Shown here: one piece after another, positions 34,565 through 42,930 of the stretch
Layout of the letters: the number at the start of each line of letters is the position of its first letter
Numbering within the stretch: position 1 is the stretch's first letter
Assembly (NCBI RefSeq): GCF_900102265.1
Contig: NZ_FNBH01000003.1
Location: forward strand, 62,001-126,000
Length of the DNA: 64,000 nucleotides
Direction of reading: 5' to 3'
Origin: Epilithonimonas hungarica
Lineage (GTDB): Bacteria > Bacteroidota > Bacteroidia > Flavobacteriales > Weeksellaceae
Notes under the pieces: generated by a model
What the model was told of the DNA's origin: nothing
Seen by the model: the letters and a program-made list of their open reading frames with translations, nothing else
Database searches by the model: none
Made by a program: the position numbers and the translations under genes

Positions 34565-36016
34565 ATGTTGAAACTATTTTATTTTTGTCTCTTTATTTTC
34601 TGCTTTGTGAAAATCGCGGCACAAAATAATTTTAGTTTTTCCAATGATAATTATAGTGGGATCAACTCTGTTGTTCTTTCTCCTACACAAGCTTTCTTTA
34701 ATACAAATCCCTGGGATGTCAATCTGATATCAGCTGATATCTTTCTACAAAATAATTACGCTTACATTTCAAAACAGAACGTTTTAGGCTTATTGAATGC
34801 TGAAATTCAAATTGCGAATCCAAAGAAGAACATAAAAGGTGAGAACCAATCTAATGTTTTCGATTTTTATAACAAAGAAAGGGCTGATCTTCTGATGAAT
34901 TATGATGCCATGGGACCATCCTTTTCTATAACCACAATTATAAAAGAAAAAAAATATGTATTTGGATTATTCAGCCGCATGAGAGCGCAAGGTGCGGTTC
35001 TGAAACTGGATAATTATTTCCGCTTTGGGAACGAGATGGTCCCGCAGCCTTCGGATTATAAAATGAATCCATTCTCATCTGCAACCATGAGCTGGAATGA
35101 GGTTGGATTGAATGCTGCGACTGAGATTTTTCCTTACTCTGATAAACATTGGATTTTGGGTATCAATCTAAAATATGAAATGGGTCTGGACGCCGCCAAT
35201 ATCATCAGTCATAAGGATATAGATCTATCAGCCAGTGAGCCGGCACCTACAGAAGATCCTGATTATAAGAATATCTATGCCTCTAATTACGATATTTCGT
35301 TGAATTATATTACCAATTATGACTTTGAGAACGATAGATATGAATACAAGCAGAACGGGTCAGGGCTGGGATTGGATATAGGAATCACGATGATGGATAA
35401 AGACAAACGGGAGGATGAATATAATTCTAAATTCTCCTTGAATATTTTGGACATCGGTTCTGTGAATTTCAGACAGGGGATCAATCATTCTTTCAAAAAT
35501 GGAAAAACCGTATGGTTACAAAATAATCCGGTTTTCAAAGATGAGGATTTTACGACCCCAGAAGACTATCTTAGAAAAATAAGTCAAGAAGCCTATGGCG
35601 ATGAAAATGCTTCTTTTGTGGGAAATGGATTCCGGATCGGTTTACCTACGAGTATCAATGCTAATTACAGCCAAAGGGTCAAAGAGAATCATTTCATCAA
35701 TTTCAATTGGATCCAGAGGATTCCTTTTTTCAAGAATTCTGTCAGGCGCAACAATATGGTCAACGCCAATTATTCGGTTCAGAAAGAAGCGTTTGGTTAT
35801 GGAGTTTCCACATCATTGTCAGAATATAAACATCTTTATTTCGGTGGTTATTTGCGTTTGGGACCTTTGATATTGGGAAGTGAAAATCTTTTTCCGGTGT
35901 TTTTCAAACATAAACATCTTCATGCCGCAGCATTTTATCTGGCAATTAAATTCTATCCGTTTTGGGATAATGAGCTTAAACGACACAGAAGGGAAAAGTG
36001 TGATTGTGAAAAATAG
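34565..36016 (+). CDS. DUF5723 family outer-membrane-type protein
   Basis: A 483-residue exported protein. ATG 34565 is chosen because it starts a proper signal peptide (MLKLFYFCLFIFCFVKIAAQ); the 36 codons upstream overlap the terminator. The family start GINSVVLSPTQAFFNTNPWDVNLISADIFLQNNYAYI is clear, followed by many amphipathic strands (for example WILGINLKYEMGLD and GYLRLGPLILGSEN), consistent with a beta-barrel. DUF5723 has no known function and resembles PorP/FadL-like barrels of Bacteroidota. It converges with the MepB-like gene, only 4 bases apart. Confidence 0.82.
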   Translation: MLKLFYFCLFIFCFVKIAAQNNFSFSNDNYSGINSVVLSPTQAFFNTNPWDVNLISADIFLQNNYAYISKQNVLGLLNAEIQIANPKKNIKGENQSNVFDFYNKERADLLMNYDAMGPSFSITTIIKEKKYVFGLFSRMRAQGAVLKLDNYFRFGNEMVPQPSDYKMNPFSSATMSWNEVGLNAATEIFPYSDKHWILGINLKYEMGLDAANIISHKDIDLSASEPAPTEDPDYKNIYASNYDISLNYITNYDFENDRYEYKQNGSGLGLDIGITMMDKDKREDEYNSKFSLNILDIGSVNFRQGINHSFKNGKTVWLQNNPVFKDEDFTTPEDYLRKISQEAYGDENASFVGNGFRIGLPTSINANYSQRVKENHFINFNWIQRIPFFKNSVRRNNMVNANYSVQKEAFGYGVSTSLSEYKHLYFGGYLRLGPLILGSENLFPVFFKHKHLHAAAFYLAIKFYPFWDNELKRHRREKCDCEK

Positions 36017-36020
36017 AGTA

Positions 36021-36518
36021 TTAGAGCTTTGTAATTTTTCTAAATTGATTAGAAATTAATTCATCTGAATCAGAATAATTGATGAAATACTCGGTTTGCC
36101 AGAGTTTTGTTTTTTCAGCCTGCTTGTTATTTGGGAAATGCCAATCTGCATAAATTCTAAAACCCCTTTTACCAGTTTTTTGTTCGCTGGAAATTAAATT
36201 TTCTTTTTCTAGAATAACTTTCGGAAACAAGAAAAACCCAGAGTTTTCGCTTTCTTCAATAGAAATTATGTAAAAAGCGAAATCATCATTAACATCAAAG
36301 GGAACCGTTTTTCCGTATAAATCTCTTTTCCAAAAGGTCACAAATTGACCAACCTTCTTCGGTGTCAGTTTTGACTTTCTGAATTTATAATTGGTTTGAT
36401 TAATTTTAAAATTAAAACCAGAATATTCCTCACATTCCAAATCTGGAGTGATTTCTGAAAGTTGAAGATTTAATTCTTTTAAAATTAAATCATTTAAATG
36501 TTGTAGTTCAATGTTCAT
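36021..36518 (-). CDS. MepB family protein
   Basis: A 165-residue cytoplasmic protein with the MepB signature FRKSKLTPKKVGQFVTFWKR, then DDFAFYIISIEESENSGFFLFPK and KRGFRIYADWHFPNNKQAEKTKLWQTEYF. MepB is encoded beside the MepA multidrug pump in Staphylococcus, but its function is unknown and no MepA gene is here. Probably one transcript with the GNAT gene upstream (8-base gap). Confidence 0.88.
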   Translation of the reverse strand: MNIELQHLNDLILKELNLQLSEITPDLECEEYSGFNFKINQTNYKFRKSKLTPKKVGQFVTFWKRDLYGKTVPFDVNDDFAFYIISIEESENSGFFLFPKVILEKENLISSEQKTGKRGFRIYADWHFPNNKQAEKTKLWQTEYFINYSDSDELISNQFRKITKL

Positions 36519-36526
36519 TGATCTAT

Positions 36527-37591
36527 TTAAGTAAATGAAAAATCGCCGTCTCCATCTGTAAAACTGAAATCGAAGTCTTGTCCTAATTTTTCTTTGAAAC
36601 CTTTATGGATAAGATATTCTCTTTCCAATGGTCTTTTGTAGATAGCTTTGGGAAGATCATTAATTGAATGATTAAGATGATCATCATAAAGCGTCATCAT
36701 TTTCACTTTATACTTCCTGATGATCTTTGGTAAGATCTCTGAAATAATTTTAGAATTTCCAAAATAATAAAGCATCTTCAAATGACCGTTTCTCACGGAA
36801 CAAAACATTGCGGAAACAACATGTTGATTTTCATAAACTGTAACCCAAAACATTTCGTAATCTTTGGAATAAGATGAAAAAAGATAATTAGGCTCTTCTT
36901 TTTCCTGTGAAAGCCAAGGGAAATTCAACATCCATTGGAAATCTTCCGAGCTTCTCGCAATTGGATTTTTAGTTTGATCAGAAATGAATTTGCTTAGATG
37001 ATCATCAATAGATCTTGAGATCTTATATATGTGATTTTTTCCTTTTCCTAGATAAGGAATAAAAATATTGATAAAATTATCAAAACGTTTCAGCCAGGTT
37101 TTGTTCTTTAGAAAAATATTATTTTTAGAAGGTAAAAGCTCTGCCAAATTGGATTTGTAATAATACCGAACAGCTTTTTTAGGACTTAGGTCTTCAAACA
37201 TTCCGATCTTTCTGTATAATCTTTCTGCACTTGGTGTAAACTCGGTGATCATAAGATTTTTGTTATAAGATTCCTCCGCTGCATAAAGTAATTTTTGAGC
37301 AATTTGTTTACCCCGGAATTTTTCACTGACGAATAATGTAGACAACCATCCAAAATGAACTTTACGACCATTTCTATCAGTTACATCATCGGGCAACATT
37401 CCCAAATATCCGGCAAGACAATCGTTTTCATAGGCCAAAAAAAGTAAATTATCTTCAGATTTTGCTCGTGGATTATGGATATGAGAAATCTCTCTTAGTT
37501 CTGAAATTGGGGCAAATTCAAAGTTTCGAAATGCTTCGGTTTTTGTAAAACCCTTTAACTGGTTTTTATTTAATCCAACGATTTTTATCAC
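36527..37591 (-). CDS. GNAT family N-acetyltransferase
   Basis: A 354-residue protein. The N-terminal GNAT domain (about 1-165) has YENDCLAGYLGMLPDDV and the acetyl-CoA loop VSEKFRGKQIAQKLLYAAEES. The remaining ~190 residues form a second acetyltransferase-like or unknown domain (EMFWVTVYENQHVVSAMF). The start is GTG; ATG codons nearby are out of frame. It lies between a polysaccharide deacetylase and MepB on the same strand, suggesting a role in glycan decoration (inference). Confidence 0.83.
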   Translation of the reverse strand: MIKIVGLNKNQLKGFTKTEAFRNFEFAPISELREISHIHNPRAKSEDNLLFLAYENDCLAGYLGMLPDDVTDRNGRKVHFGWLSTLFVSEKFRGKQIAQKLLYAAEESYNKNLMITEFTPSAERLYRKIGMFEDLSPKKAVRYYYKSNLAELLPSKNNIFLKNKTWLKRFDNFINIFIPYLGKGKNHIYKISRSIDDHLSKFISDQTKNPIARSSEDFQWMLNFPWLSQEKEEPNYLFSSYSKDYEMFWVTVYENQHVVSAMFCSVRNGHLKMLYYFGNSKIISEILPKIIRKYKVKMMTLYDDHLNHSINDLPKAIYKRPLEREYLIHKGFKEKLGQDFDFSFTDGDGDFSFT

Positions 37592-37642
37592 CTATCATTA
37601 ATTTTTAACAAATATAAGAAACACTTTATTCAAAGCATAATT

Positions 37643-38644
37643 TCAGCTTCGCTTAATCATATTCTTCTTAATGTTTTTAAGAAATTGATAATAGATAATT
37701 TCGTTTTTAAGAACCTCTTCAACCGAATAATTTCTAATTTCTATAGGAATTCTCTGGATGTTCTTTTCATTGGAATCCAGTTTCAGACCTGCAGCACCGA
37801 ATGTAACTCTCAGGTCTGGATTTTGACTAAAAACCGAATCGAAAAATTGATTTTTGACCAAATGGTCTGTGAAAGGAAAAGCGAAAGAATCAATCATAAA
37901 ATGATTTTCATTCATATGATCAAGAGATTTTTGCGTGTTCTCCAATTGTTCTATTAAGGAAAGCTGATTGTAAAGTGGATGGTCCCAACCATGGGAAGCA
38001 ATTCCAAAGCCATCATTTTTTAGTTTTTGTAGTTGTTCTGCCGTAAGATATACAGGATTTGTTTTAAGATAGTTTTTAATATCAATTTCTAAATGATCTG
38101 CGATCTCATCCAATTGGTGTTTATCTTTAAAGTTGATACTTAGGACCGAAGAAATAATATCTTTTGATTTATTTCCTGTCCATTCGAACATTTTATCTTG
38201 GAAATTTTTATTCTCAATTATTCCCGAAACAATCAGGCTGGCTTTATTTCGCCACATCATTTCATTATTATCAATGAATTTTGGATTGATGTAATTGATC
38301 GCAAAAATTCCTTTTCTAAGAAGAATAGGAGAGATGATATCGTAAAACTCACGATAACCATCATCAAAAGTCAATAGGACGCTAGGTTTTGAAGTTTTCT
38401 TTTTATTAATAAAATCATCCCAGTCAATAAATTCAAAATGTTTTGAAAGAAAATCCAGGTCTTTTTCAAATTGTTTGGGAGAACGGTAAGGAAAAAGATG
38501 TTTAACGTGCTTTACATCATTGTCCGAGACCAGATGATAAACCAAAATAATACTCTCAAAAGGTAATAGCTTTGAAAATTGATCAAAGGAAAAATTCTTT
38601 GACAATGGATTAATAATTCGGAAAAACCTGGTCTTGAAGCTCAT
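37643..38644 (-). CDS. polysaccharide deacetylase family protein (NodB domain)
   Basis: A 333-residue carbohydrate esterase 4 type protein. The catalytic base/metal pair Asp94-Asp95 is in VLLTFDDGYRE, the His motif is SHGWDHPLY, and an N-terminal ILVYHLVSDN precedes. No signal peptide is visible, so it may act on a lipid-linked or cytoplasmic intermediate. It leads a leftward run to the GNAT gene (51-base gap). Substrate unknown. Confidence 0.88.
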   Translation of the reverse strand: MSFKTRFFRIINPLSKNFSFDQFSKLLPFESIILVYHLVSDNDVKHVKHLFPYRSPKQFEKDLDFLSKHFEFIDWDDFINKKKTSKPSVLLTFDDGYREFYDIISPILLRKGIFAINYINPKFIDNNEMMWRNKASLIVSGIIENKNFQDKMFEWTGNKSKDIISSVLSINFKDKHQLDEIADHLEIDIKNYLKTNPVYLTAEQLQKLKNDGFGIASHGWDHPLYNQLSLIEQLENTQKSLDHMNENHFMIDSFAFPFTDHLVKNQFFDSVFSQNPDLRVTFGAAGLKLDSNEKNIQRIPIEIRNYSVEEVLKNEIIYYQFLKNIKKNMIKRS

Positions 38645-38653
38645 CAGAAAAAA

Positions 38654-38683
38654 CTTTGCCAGAGATGATCATCTTTGGCAAAG
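38654..38683 (-). terminator. rho-independent terminator of S46 peptidase gene
   Basis: A 30-base near-perfect palindrome (one mismatch) with outer arms CTTTGCCA / TGGCAAAG, followed on the minus strand by T6. It lies 10 bases before the deacetylase start. Confidence 0.9.
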
Positions 38684-38704
38684 CAGTATTGATTTAAAAT
38701 TTAA

Positions 38705-40840
38705 TTACTTTACGATCTTCATCTCGTTCAATAGCCATTTTGCATCGGCATATTTATCGATCACAAAAAGAATGTATTTTGTATCGACCATGATGTTTCT
38801 ACATAATTTCGGGTCATAATTGATATCACTCATTGTTCCTTCCCATTGTCTGTCAAAGTTAAGACCAATAAGATTTCCATAAGCATCCAATGCAGGGCTT
38901 CCAGAGTTTCCTCCGGTTGTATGGTTGGTTGCTGTAAAATTTACAGGAACGTCACCTGTTTTATCTTTATAGATTCCGTAATCTTTTGTGTTATATAAAT
39001 TGATTAATTTTTTAGGCAGGTCAAATTCATAATCTCCGGGAATATATTTTTCCAAAACGCCGGCAAGATGGGTTTGATAACCATAAGAAACGGCATCTCT
39101 TGGATCAGAGCCTTTCACTTTTCCATAAGTTACACGAAGCGTGGAATTGGCATCAGGAAAGAATTTTCTGTCTTTGTCCGTTTCCATTTGCTGAGCCATA
39201 AAGGTTTTTTGCAAAGCGTCTATATCAGCCTGTAAAGTCGTAACCTGCTTATCCGTTGTTTCAAGATAAGAAGTTTTGAATGCTCCAAACATTTGAATAA
39301 GTGGATCTTTTTTTAGATTTTCAACTAATGTTTTTTGATCTGCAAAAGCCTTATCTATATTTTTTGCAATATTTTTATCATCATTGGATCTTCCTGTTAT
39401 CATAGAAATCTTAGAAAGATTTTCCATCATTCCAATATTTCTGTTCTCAGTTTTTAGTTGATCAAAGTCTTTTGGAATAAATCGAGTTGAAGTTTTATTA
39501 GCATATAAAGCAAGGATTTTTGCAGTCACTTTTGCATCCAACTCTGCGTCATGATCTTTATAAATTTCATTTAATCTTGCTTTTAAAGATTCCAAAGATT
39601 TTGCATCCATTTTATCATCTTCGTATGCTTTAATATAATTTGAATAAATACCTGCCAGTGTAAATGTCTCAGAATTCCTTACAATTTCAGAATAATAAGC
39701 TTTGTGAAGGTTATATGGTGCTTGTTCATTATACTTTGCATTTAACCCATCGATAGTTGTTTTTATAGCTGGATTTTTTGAAATCAAAGTTTGTTCATAT
39801 AGTCTCTTTTTCTCAACAGCATTGGATTTTTTAAGACCTTCAACTTCACCAATCCACTTTTTCCAATAGTTTGCAACGCGTGCATATTTTGCAGCATATT
39901 TGATTTTAGTTGCAGGATCAACTCTCATTTTTTCATCAAGAGTTTTGAGAGCAACATCACGTACAGCAATCATCGCAGGATCTGTTTCATTCATGATCTT
40001 TTCAACTGCAATAGCTGGCAGATATTCTGTTGTTCTACCAGGGAATCCAAAAACAAAAGTGAAATCATCTTCCTTTTTATCTTTTATAGATATCGGAAGA
40101 AAGTGTTTGGGAGTATAAGGAATGTTGTCTTTTGAATATTCTGCAGGTTTATTGTTTTTATCTGCATATATTCTGAACATAGAGAAATCTCCTGTATGTC
40201 TTGGCCAAACCCAATTGTCTGTATCAGAACCATATTTTCCGATAGCAGAAGGCGGAGCACCAACCAAACGAATATCTTTGTAGGTTTCTATAACATACGC
40301 ATAGTATTTGTTGCCATAATACATAGATCTTACAGAAATAGATTGATAAGATTCTGTTTTCTGTGATTTTTTATAGGCATCAATATTGTCATTGATTTTT
40401 TTAGACAGATCACTTCCTGCAAGGCCTTCTGTTCCTGCAAGAATCTGACTTGTAACTTCTTTGATGTCAGTTATGAAATCAACAGTTACGCCGGGGTTTG
40501 GCAATTCTCCATTGATGTCTTTCGCCCAAAAACCATTAGTTAAAAGATCGTTTTCTACAGTAGAATGGGATTGAATATTGTCATAGCCACAGTGGTGGTT
40601 GGTTAATAAAAGTCCATTTGGAGAAATGATCTCTGCAGTGCAGCCACCATCAAATTGTACAACAGCGTCTTTGATACTCGCTTTTTCAGGATTGAAGATA
40701 TCTTTTGCAGAGATTTTCATTCCCAGTTCCTTCATTTCTTTTTCATTGACTTCTGTCGGAATCCACATTCCGCCGTATTGCTGACCAAACGCCATTACAG
40801 CCGGAAAGAACAAGGCTGATAAAAGGATTTTTCTTTTCAT
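38705..40840 (-). CDS. S46 dipeptidyl-peptidase, DPP11-type
   Basis: A 711-residue exported serine peptidase. I start at ATG 40840, which gives signal MKRKILLSALFFPAVMAFGQ; the GTG seven codons earlier is not needed. The chymotrypsin-like halves carry His83 (TNHHCGYD), an Asp between, and catalytic Ser646 in GGNSGSP, separated by a long helical domain (about 270-560). Arg664, 18 residues after the serine (NFDRQWEG), is the position that gives DPP11 its Asp/Glu P1 preference; DPP7 has Gly there (family knowledge). It releases acidic dipeptides in the periplasm for peptide feeding. Single-gene unit. Confidence 0.92.
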   Translation of the reverse strand: MKRKILLSALFFPAVMAFGQQYGGMWIPTEVNEKEMKELGMKISAKDIFNPEKASIKDAVVQFDGGCTAEIISPNGLLLTNHHCGYDNIQSHSTVENDLLTNGFWAKDINGELPNPGVTVDFITDIKEVTSQILAGTEGLAGSDLSKKINDNIDAYKKSQKTESYQSISVRSMYYGNKYYAYVIETYKDIRLVGAPPSAIGKYGSDTDNWVWPRHTGDFSMFRIYADKNNKPAEYSKDNIPYTPKHFLPISIKDKKEDDFTFVFGFPGRTTEYLPAIAVEKIMNETDPAMIAVRDVALKTLDEKMRVDPATKIKYAAKYARVANYWKKWIGEVEGLKKSNAVEKKRLYEQTLISKNPAIKTTIDGLNAKYNEQAPYNLHKAYYSEIVRNSETFTLAGIYSNYIKAYEDDKMDAKSLESLKARLNEIYKDHDAELDAKVTAKILALYANKTSTRFIPKDFDQLKTENRNIGMMENLSKISMITGRSNDDKNIAKNIDKAFADQKTLVENLKKDPLIQMFGAFKTSYLETTDKQVTTLQADIDALQKTFMAQQMETDKDRKFFPDANSTLRVTYGKVKGSDPRDAVSYGYQTHLAGVLEKYIPGDYEFDLPKKLINLYNTKDYGIYKDKTGDVPVNFTATNHTTGGNSGSPALDAYGNLIGLNFDRQWEGTMSDINYDPKLCRNIMVDTKYILFVIDKYADAKWLLNEMKIVK

Positions 40841-41005
40841 TAACTTTAATTTAAACTTCACGAATTTAAAGAAAATTTTTTGAACGGAATTATCCGTGGT
40901 ATATCATAAAAAAATAGAATTTAAATTTAGATTCTATTTACTTTCAAGGATTTCAAAATATCCCTATGTTTCTGAAATTTTCTTGATATCAAAATCAATA
41001 ATTGC

Positions 41006-41422
41006 TTACTTATTTTCAGAAGACGTATTTTTTACATATAATCTATCCTCAACATATTCGATCTTTGTTTTGCCATGGGGTTTTGGCATTCCGTCTTCAT
41101 CCAATCCTACAAAAACAAGTTTATCAATTGTGATGATGATCTGATGTGTCATTTTGTTCCTGACTTCACAGCGTAACGTCAATGATGATTTTCCGAATTC
41201 AACTGCTTCTATTCCAATTTCGATGATGTCACCTTGTTTTGCAGAACTTACAAAATTGATTTCGGAGATATACTTGGTTACCGTTCTTGTATTTTCTAAC
41301 TGAATAATGGCATAAAGTGCCGCTTCTTCATCGATCCACTCCAGAAGTCTTCCTCCAAAAAGCGAATGATTAGGATTAAGGTCTTCCGGTTTTATCCATT
41401 TTCGCGTATGATAATTCATCAT
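41006..41422 (-). CDS. acyl-CoA thioesterase, hotdog fold (YciA/BACH type)
   Basis: A 138-residue single hotdog domain. The hallmarks are NPNHSLFGGRLLEWIDEEAALYA (Asn/Asp active-site region with the central helix) and INFVSSAKQGDIIEIGIEAVEFGKSSLTLRCEV. It hydrolyses acyl-CoA esters; chain length is unknown. Two adjacent ATG codons (41422 and 41419) could start it. Divergent from aguB. Confidence 0.88.
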   Translation of the reverse strand: MMNYHTRKWIKPEDLNPNHSLFGGRLLEWIDEEAALYAIIQLENTRTVTKYISEINFVSSAKQGDIIEIGIEAVEFGKSSLTLRCEVRNKMTHQIIITIDKLVFVGLDEDGMPKPHGKTKIEYVEDRLYVKNTSSENK

Positions 41423-41553
41423 AATTCTATCGCATTTTAATTTGGTGCAAAGGTAAAGTTTTCAGAGATATTTAGCAGTTTTAGAATATAGAAAATACAG
41501 ATGACCTAATTAATTTTTTAAAATATTGATCTAAAAATCTTTTGGTTGAATTT

Positions 41554-41581
41554 TTGATTCCCTAGAATCTTAGTATTTTTG
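41554..41581 (+). promoter_or_regulatory. Bacteroidota promoter for aguB
   Basis: TTG (41554-41556) and TATTTTTG (41574-41581) with a 17-base spacer, ending 17 bases before ATG 41599. Confidence 0.6.
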
Positions 41582-41598
41582 TAAAAAATTTAGATTAA

Positions 41599-42474
41599 AT
41601 GTCAAAAGTTAAAATCGGAACCGTTCAGATGTCTTGTGTTGCCGACAAACAAGCAAATTTGAACAAAGCCATTGAAAAAATAAAAGAAGCCGCCGCAAAA
41701 GGTGCTCAAATCATTTGTTTACAGGAGCTCTTTACATCATTATATTTTTGTGATGTAGAAGATTATGACAATTTCGAGTTGGCTGAACCTATTCCGGGTC
41801 CTTCAACAGATGCACTTTCTCCAGTTGCGAAGGAATTGGGAGTTGTAATCATTGCTTCGTTGTTCGAGAAAAGAGCACAGGGACTTTATCATAATACAAC
41901 GGCTGTTATCGATGCAGATGGGACCTATCTTGGGAAATACCGAAAAATGCATATTCCGGATGACCCGGCATTTTATGAGAAATTTTATTTCACGCCAGGA
42001 GATCTGGGCTATAAAGTTTTCCCCACCAAATTTGGGAAAGTTGGAGTGTTGATTTGTTGGGACCAATGGTATCCGGAAGCTTCAAGAATTACAGCATTGA
42101 TGGGAGCAGACGTCATGTTCTATCCAACAGCAATTGGCTGGGCAACAGACCAAGATGAAGAAACCAATCAAGATCAATATAATGCTTGGCAGACGATTCA
42201 GCGTTCGCACGCAGTTGCGAATGGTGTTCCTGTAGTTTCTGTAAACAGAGTGGGTTTTGAACAGGACGGTGCTATGAAATTCTGGGGAGGAAGTTTTGTA
42301 ACGAATGCTCAAGGAAAATTGTTATATCTGGCTTCTCACGATAAAGAGGAAGTTGTTGTAACAGAAGTTGATCTTGCTCAAACAGATTATATGAGAAAGC
42401 ACTGGCCATTCTTGAGAGATAGAAGAATCGACACTTATTCGCCGATCACAAAACGTTTTATTGACGAAAACTAA
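41599..42474 (+). CDS. aguB: N-carbamoylputrescine amidase
   Basis: A 291-residue nitrilase-superfamily amidase converting N-carbamoylputrescine to putrescine, CO2 and ammonia. The Glu-Lys-Cys triad is visible: Glu43 in LQELFTSLYF, Lys116 in KYRKMHIPD, Cys153 in VLICWDQWYPE. The segment FYEKFYFTPGD is typical of the AguB/plant-type enzyme. The assignment is strengthened by agmatine deiminase downstream. The two genes are normally adjacent; here a four-helix-bundle cassette separates them. Confidence 0.95.
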   Translation: MSKVKIGTVQMSCVADKQANLNKAIEKIKEAAAKGAQIICLQELFTSLYFCDVEDYDNFELAEPIPGPSTDALSPVAKELGVVIIASLFEKRAQGLYHNTTAVIDADGTYLGKYRKMHIPDDPAFYEKFYFTPGDLGYKVFPTKFGKVGVLICWDQWYPEASRITALMGADVMFYPTAIGWATDQDEETNQDQYNAWQTIQRSHAVANGVPVVSVNRVGFEQDGAMKFWGGSFVTNAQGKLLYLASHDKEEVVVTEVDLAQTDYMRKHWPFLRDRRIDTYSPITKRFIDEN

Positions 42475-42487
42475 TTGTCAGAGGATA

Positions 42488-42519
42488 GATGTCCGATGTC
42501 GGAAGATTTTAAATTCGGA
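42488..42519 (+). repeat. left inverted repeat of four-helix cassette
   Basis: A 32-base arm beginning GATGTCCGATGTCGGAAGAT and ending TTCGGA. It pairs with 42938-42968 at 29 of 32 positions (two substitutions, one single-base indel). It begins 14 bases after the aguB stop. Confidence 0.85.
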
Positions 42520-42567
42520 AACAATATAATTTAATAATAAAAATAGATATTCTGACTTCAAAATATT

Positions 42568-42930
42568 ATGGCTTTTAAATTTGAAAAATTACGGGTTTGG
42601 CAAAAAGCTTTGGAATTATCAACATTAGTTCATAATATCACAAGAGAATTTCCAAAGGAAGAACTGTTTATTCTTACTTCTCAAATTAAAAGAGCAGCAG
42701 ATTCTATTAATTTGAATATTGCAGAAGGTTCTACAGGGCAATCAAATAAAGAATTCATCAAGTTTTTAAGATATTCTTTACGTTCTAACATAGAGGTAGT
42801 AAGTTGTATTTTCATAGCAAGAGAAAGAAAAATTATTTCAAAAGAAAATTTTAATAAAATATATGAGATGAGCGAAGAGATTTTGGCTATGATTACTGCT
42901 CTCATCAAAAAATTAGATAATGAACAATAA
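42568..42930 (+). CDS. four-helix-bundle protein (23S rRNA IVS-protein / Avd-like family)
   Basis: A 120-residue all-helical protein. The TIGR02436 signature is clear: MAFKFEKLRVWQKALELS at the start, TSQIKRAADSINLNIAEGS, KEFIKFLRYSLRSNIEV. Relatives are encoded in intervening sequences of 23S rRNA genes, as Avd accessory proteins of diversity-generating retroelements, and as stand-alone genes. It forms pentameric bundles and binds nucleic acid in characterised cases. Here it is alone, with no reverse transcriptase nearby. It lies between inverted repeats inside the aguB-aguA unit, and its last 11 bases overlap the aguA start. Confidence 0.92.
   Translation: MAFKFEKLRVWQKALELSTLVHNITREFPKEELFILTSQIKRAADSINLNIAEGSTGQSNKEFIKFLRYSLRSNIEVVSCIFIARERKIISKENFNKIYEMSEEILAMITALIKKLDNEQ

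Noticed and set aside
42568-42930. 23S rRNA intervening sequence or diversity-generating retroelement
   Set aside because: The four-helix-bundle gene is not inside an rRNA gene, and no reverse transcriptase, template repeat or variable repeat is present in the window.
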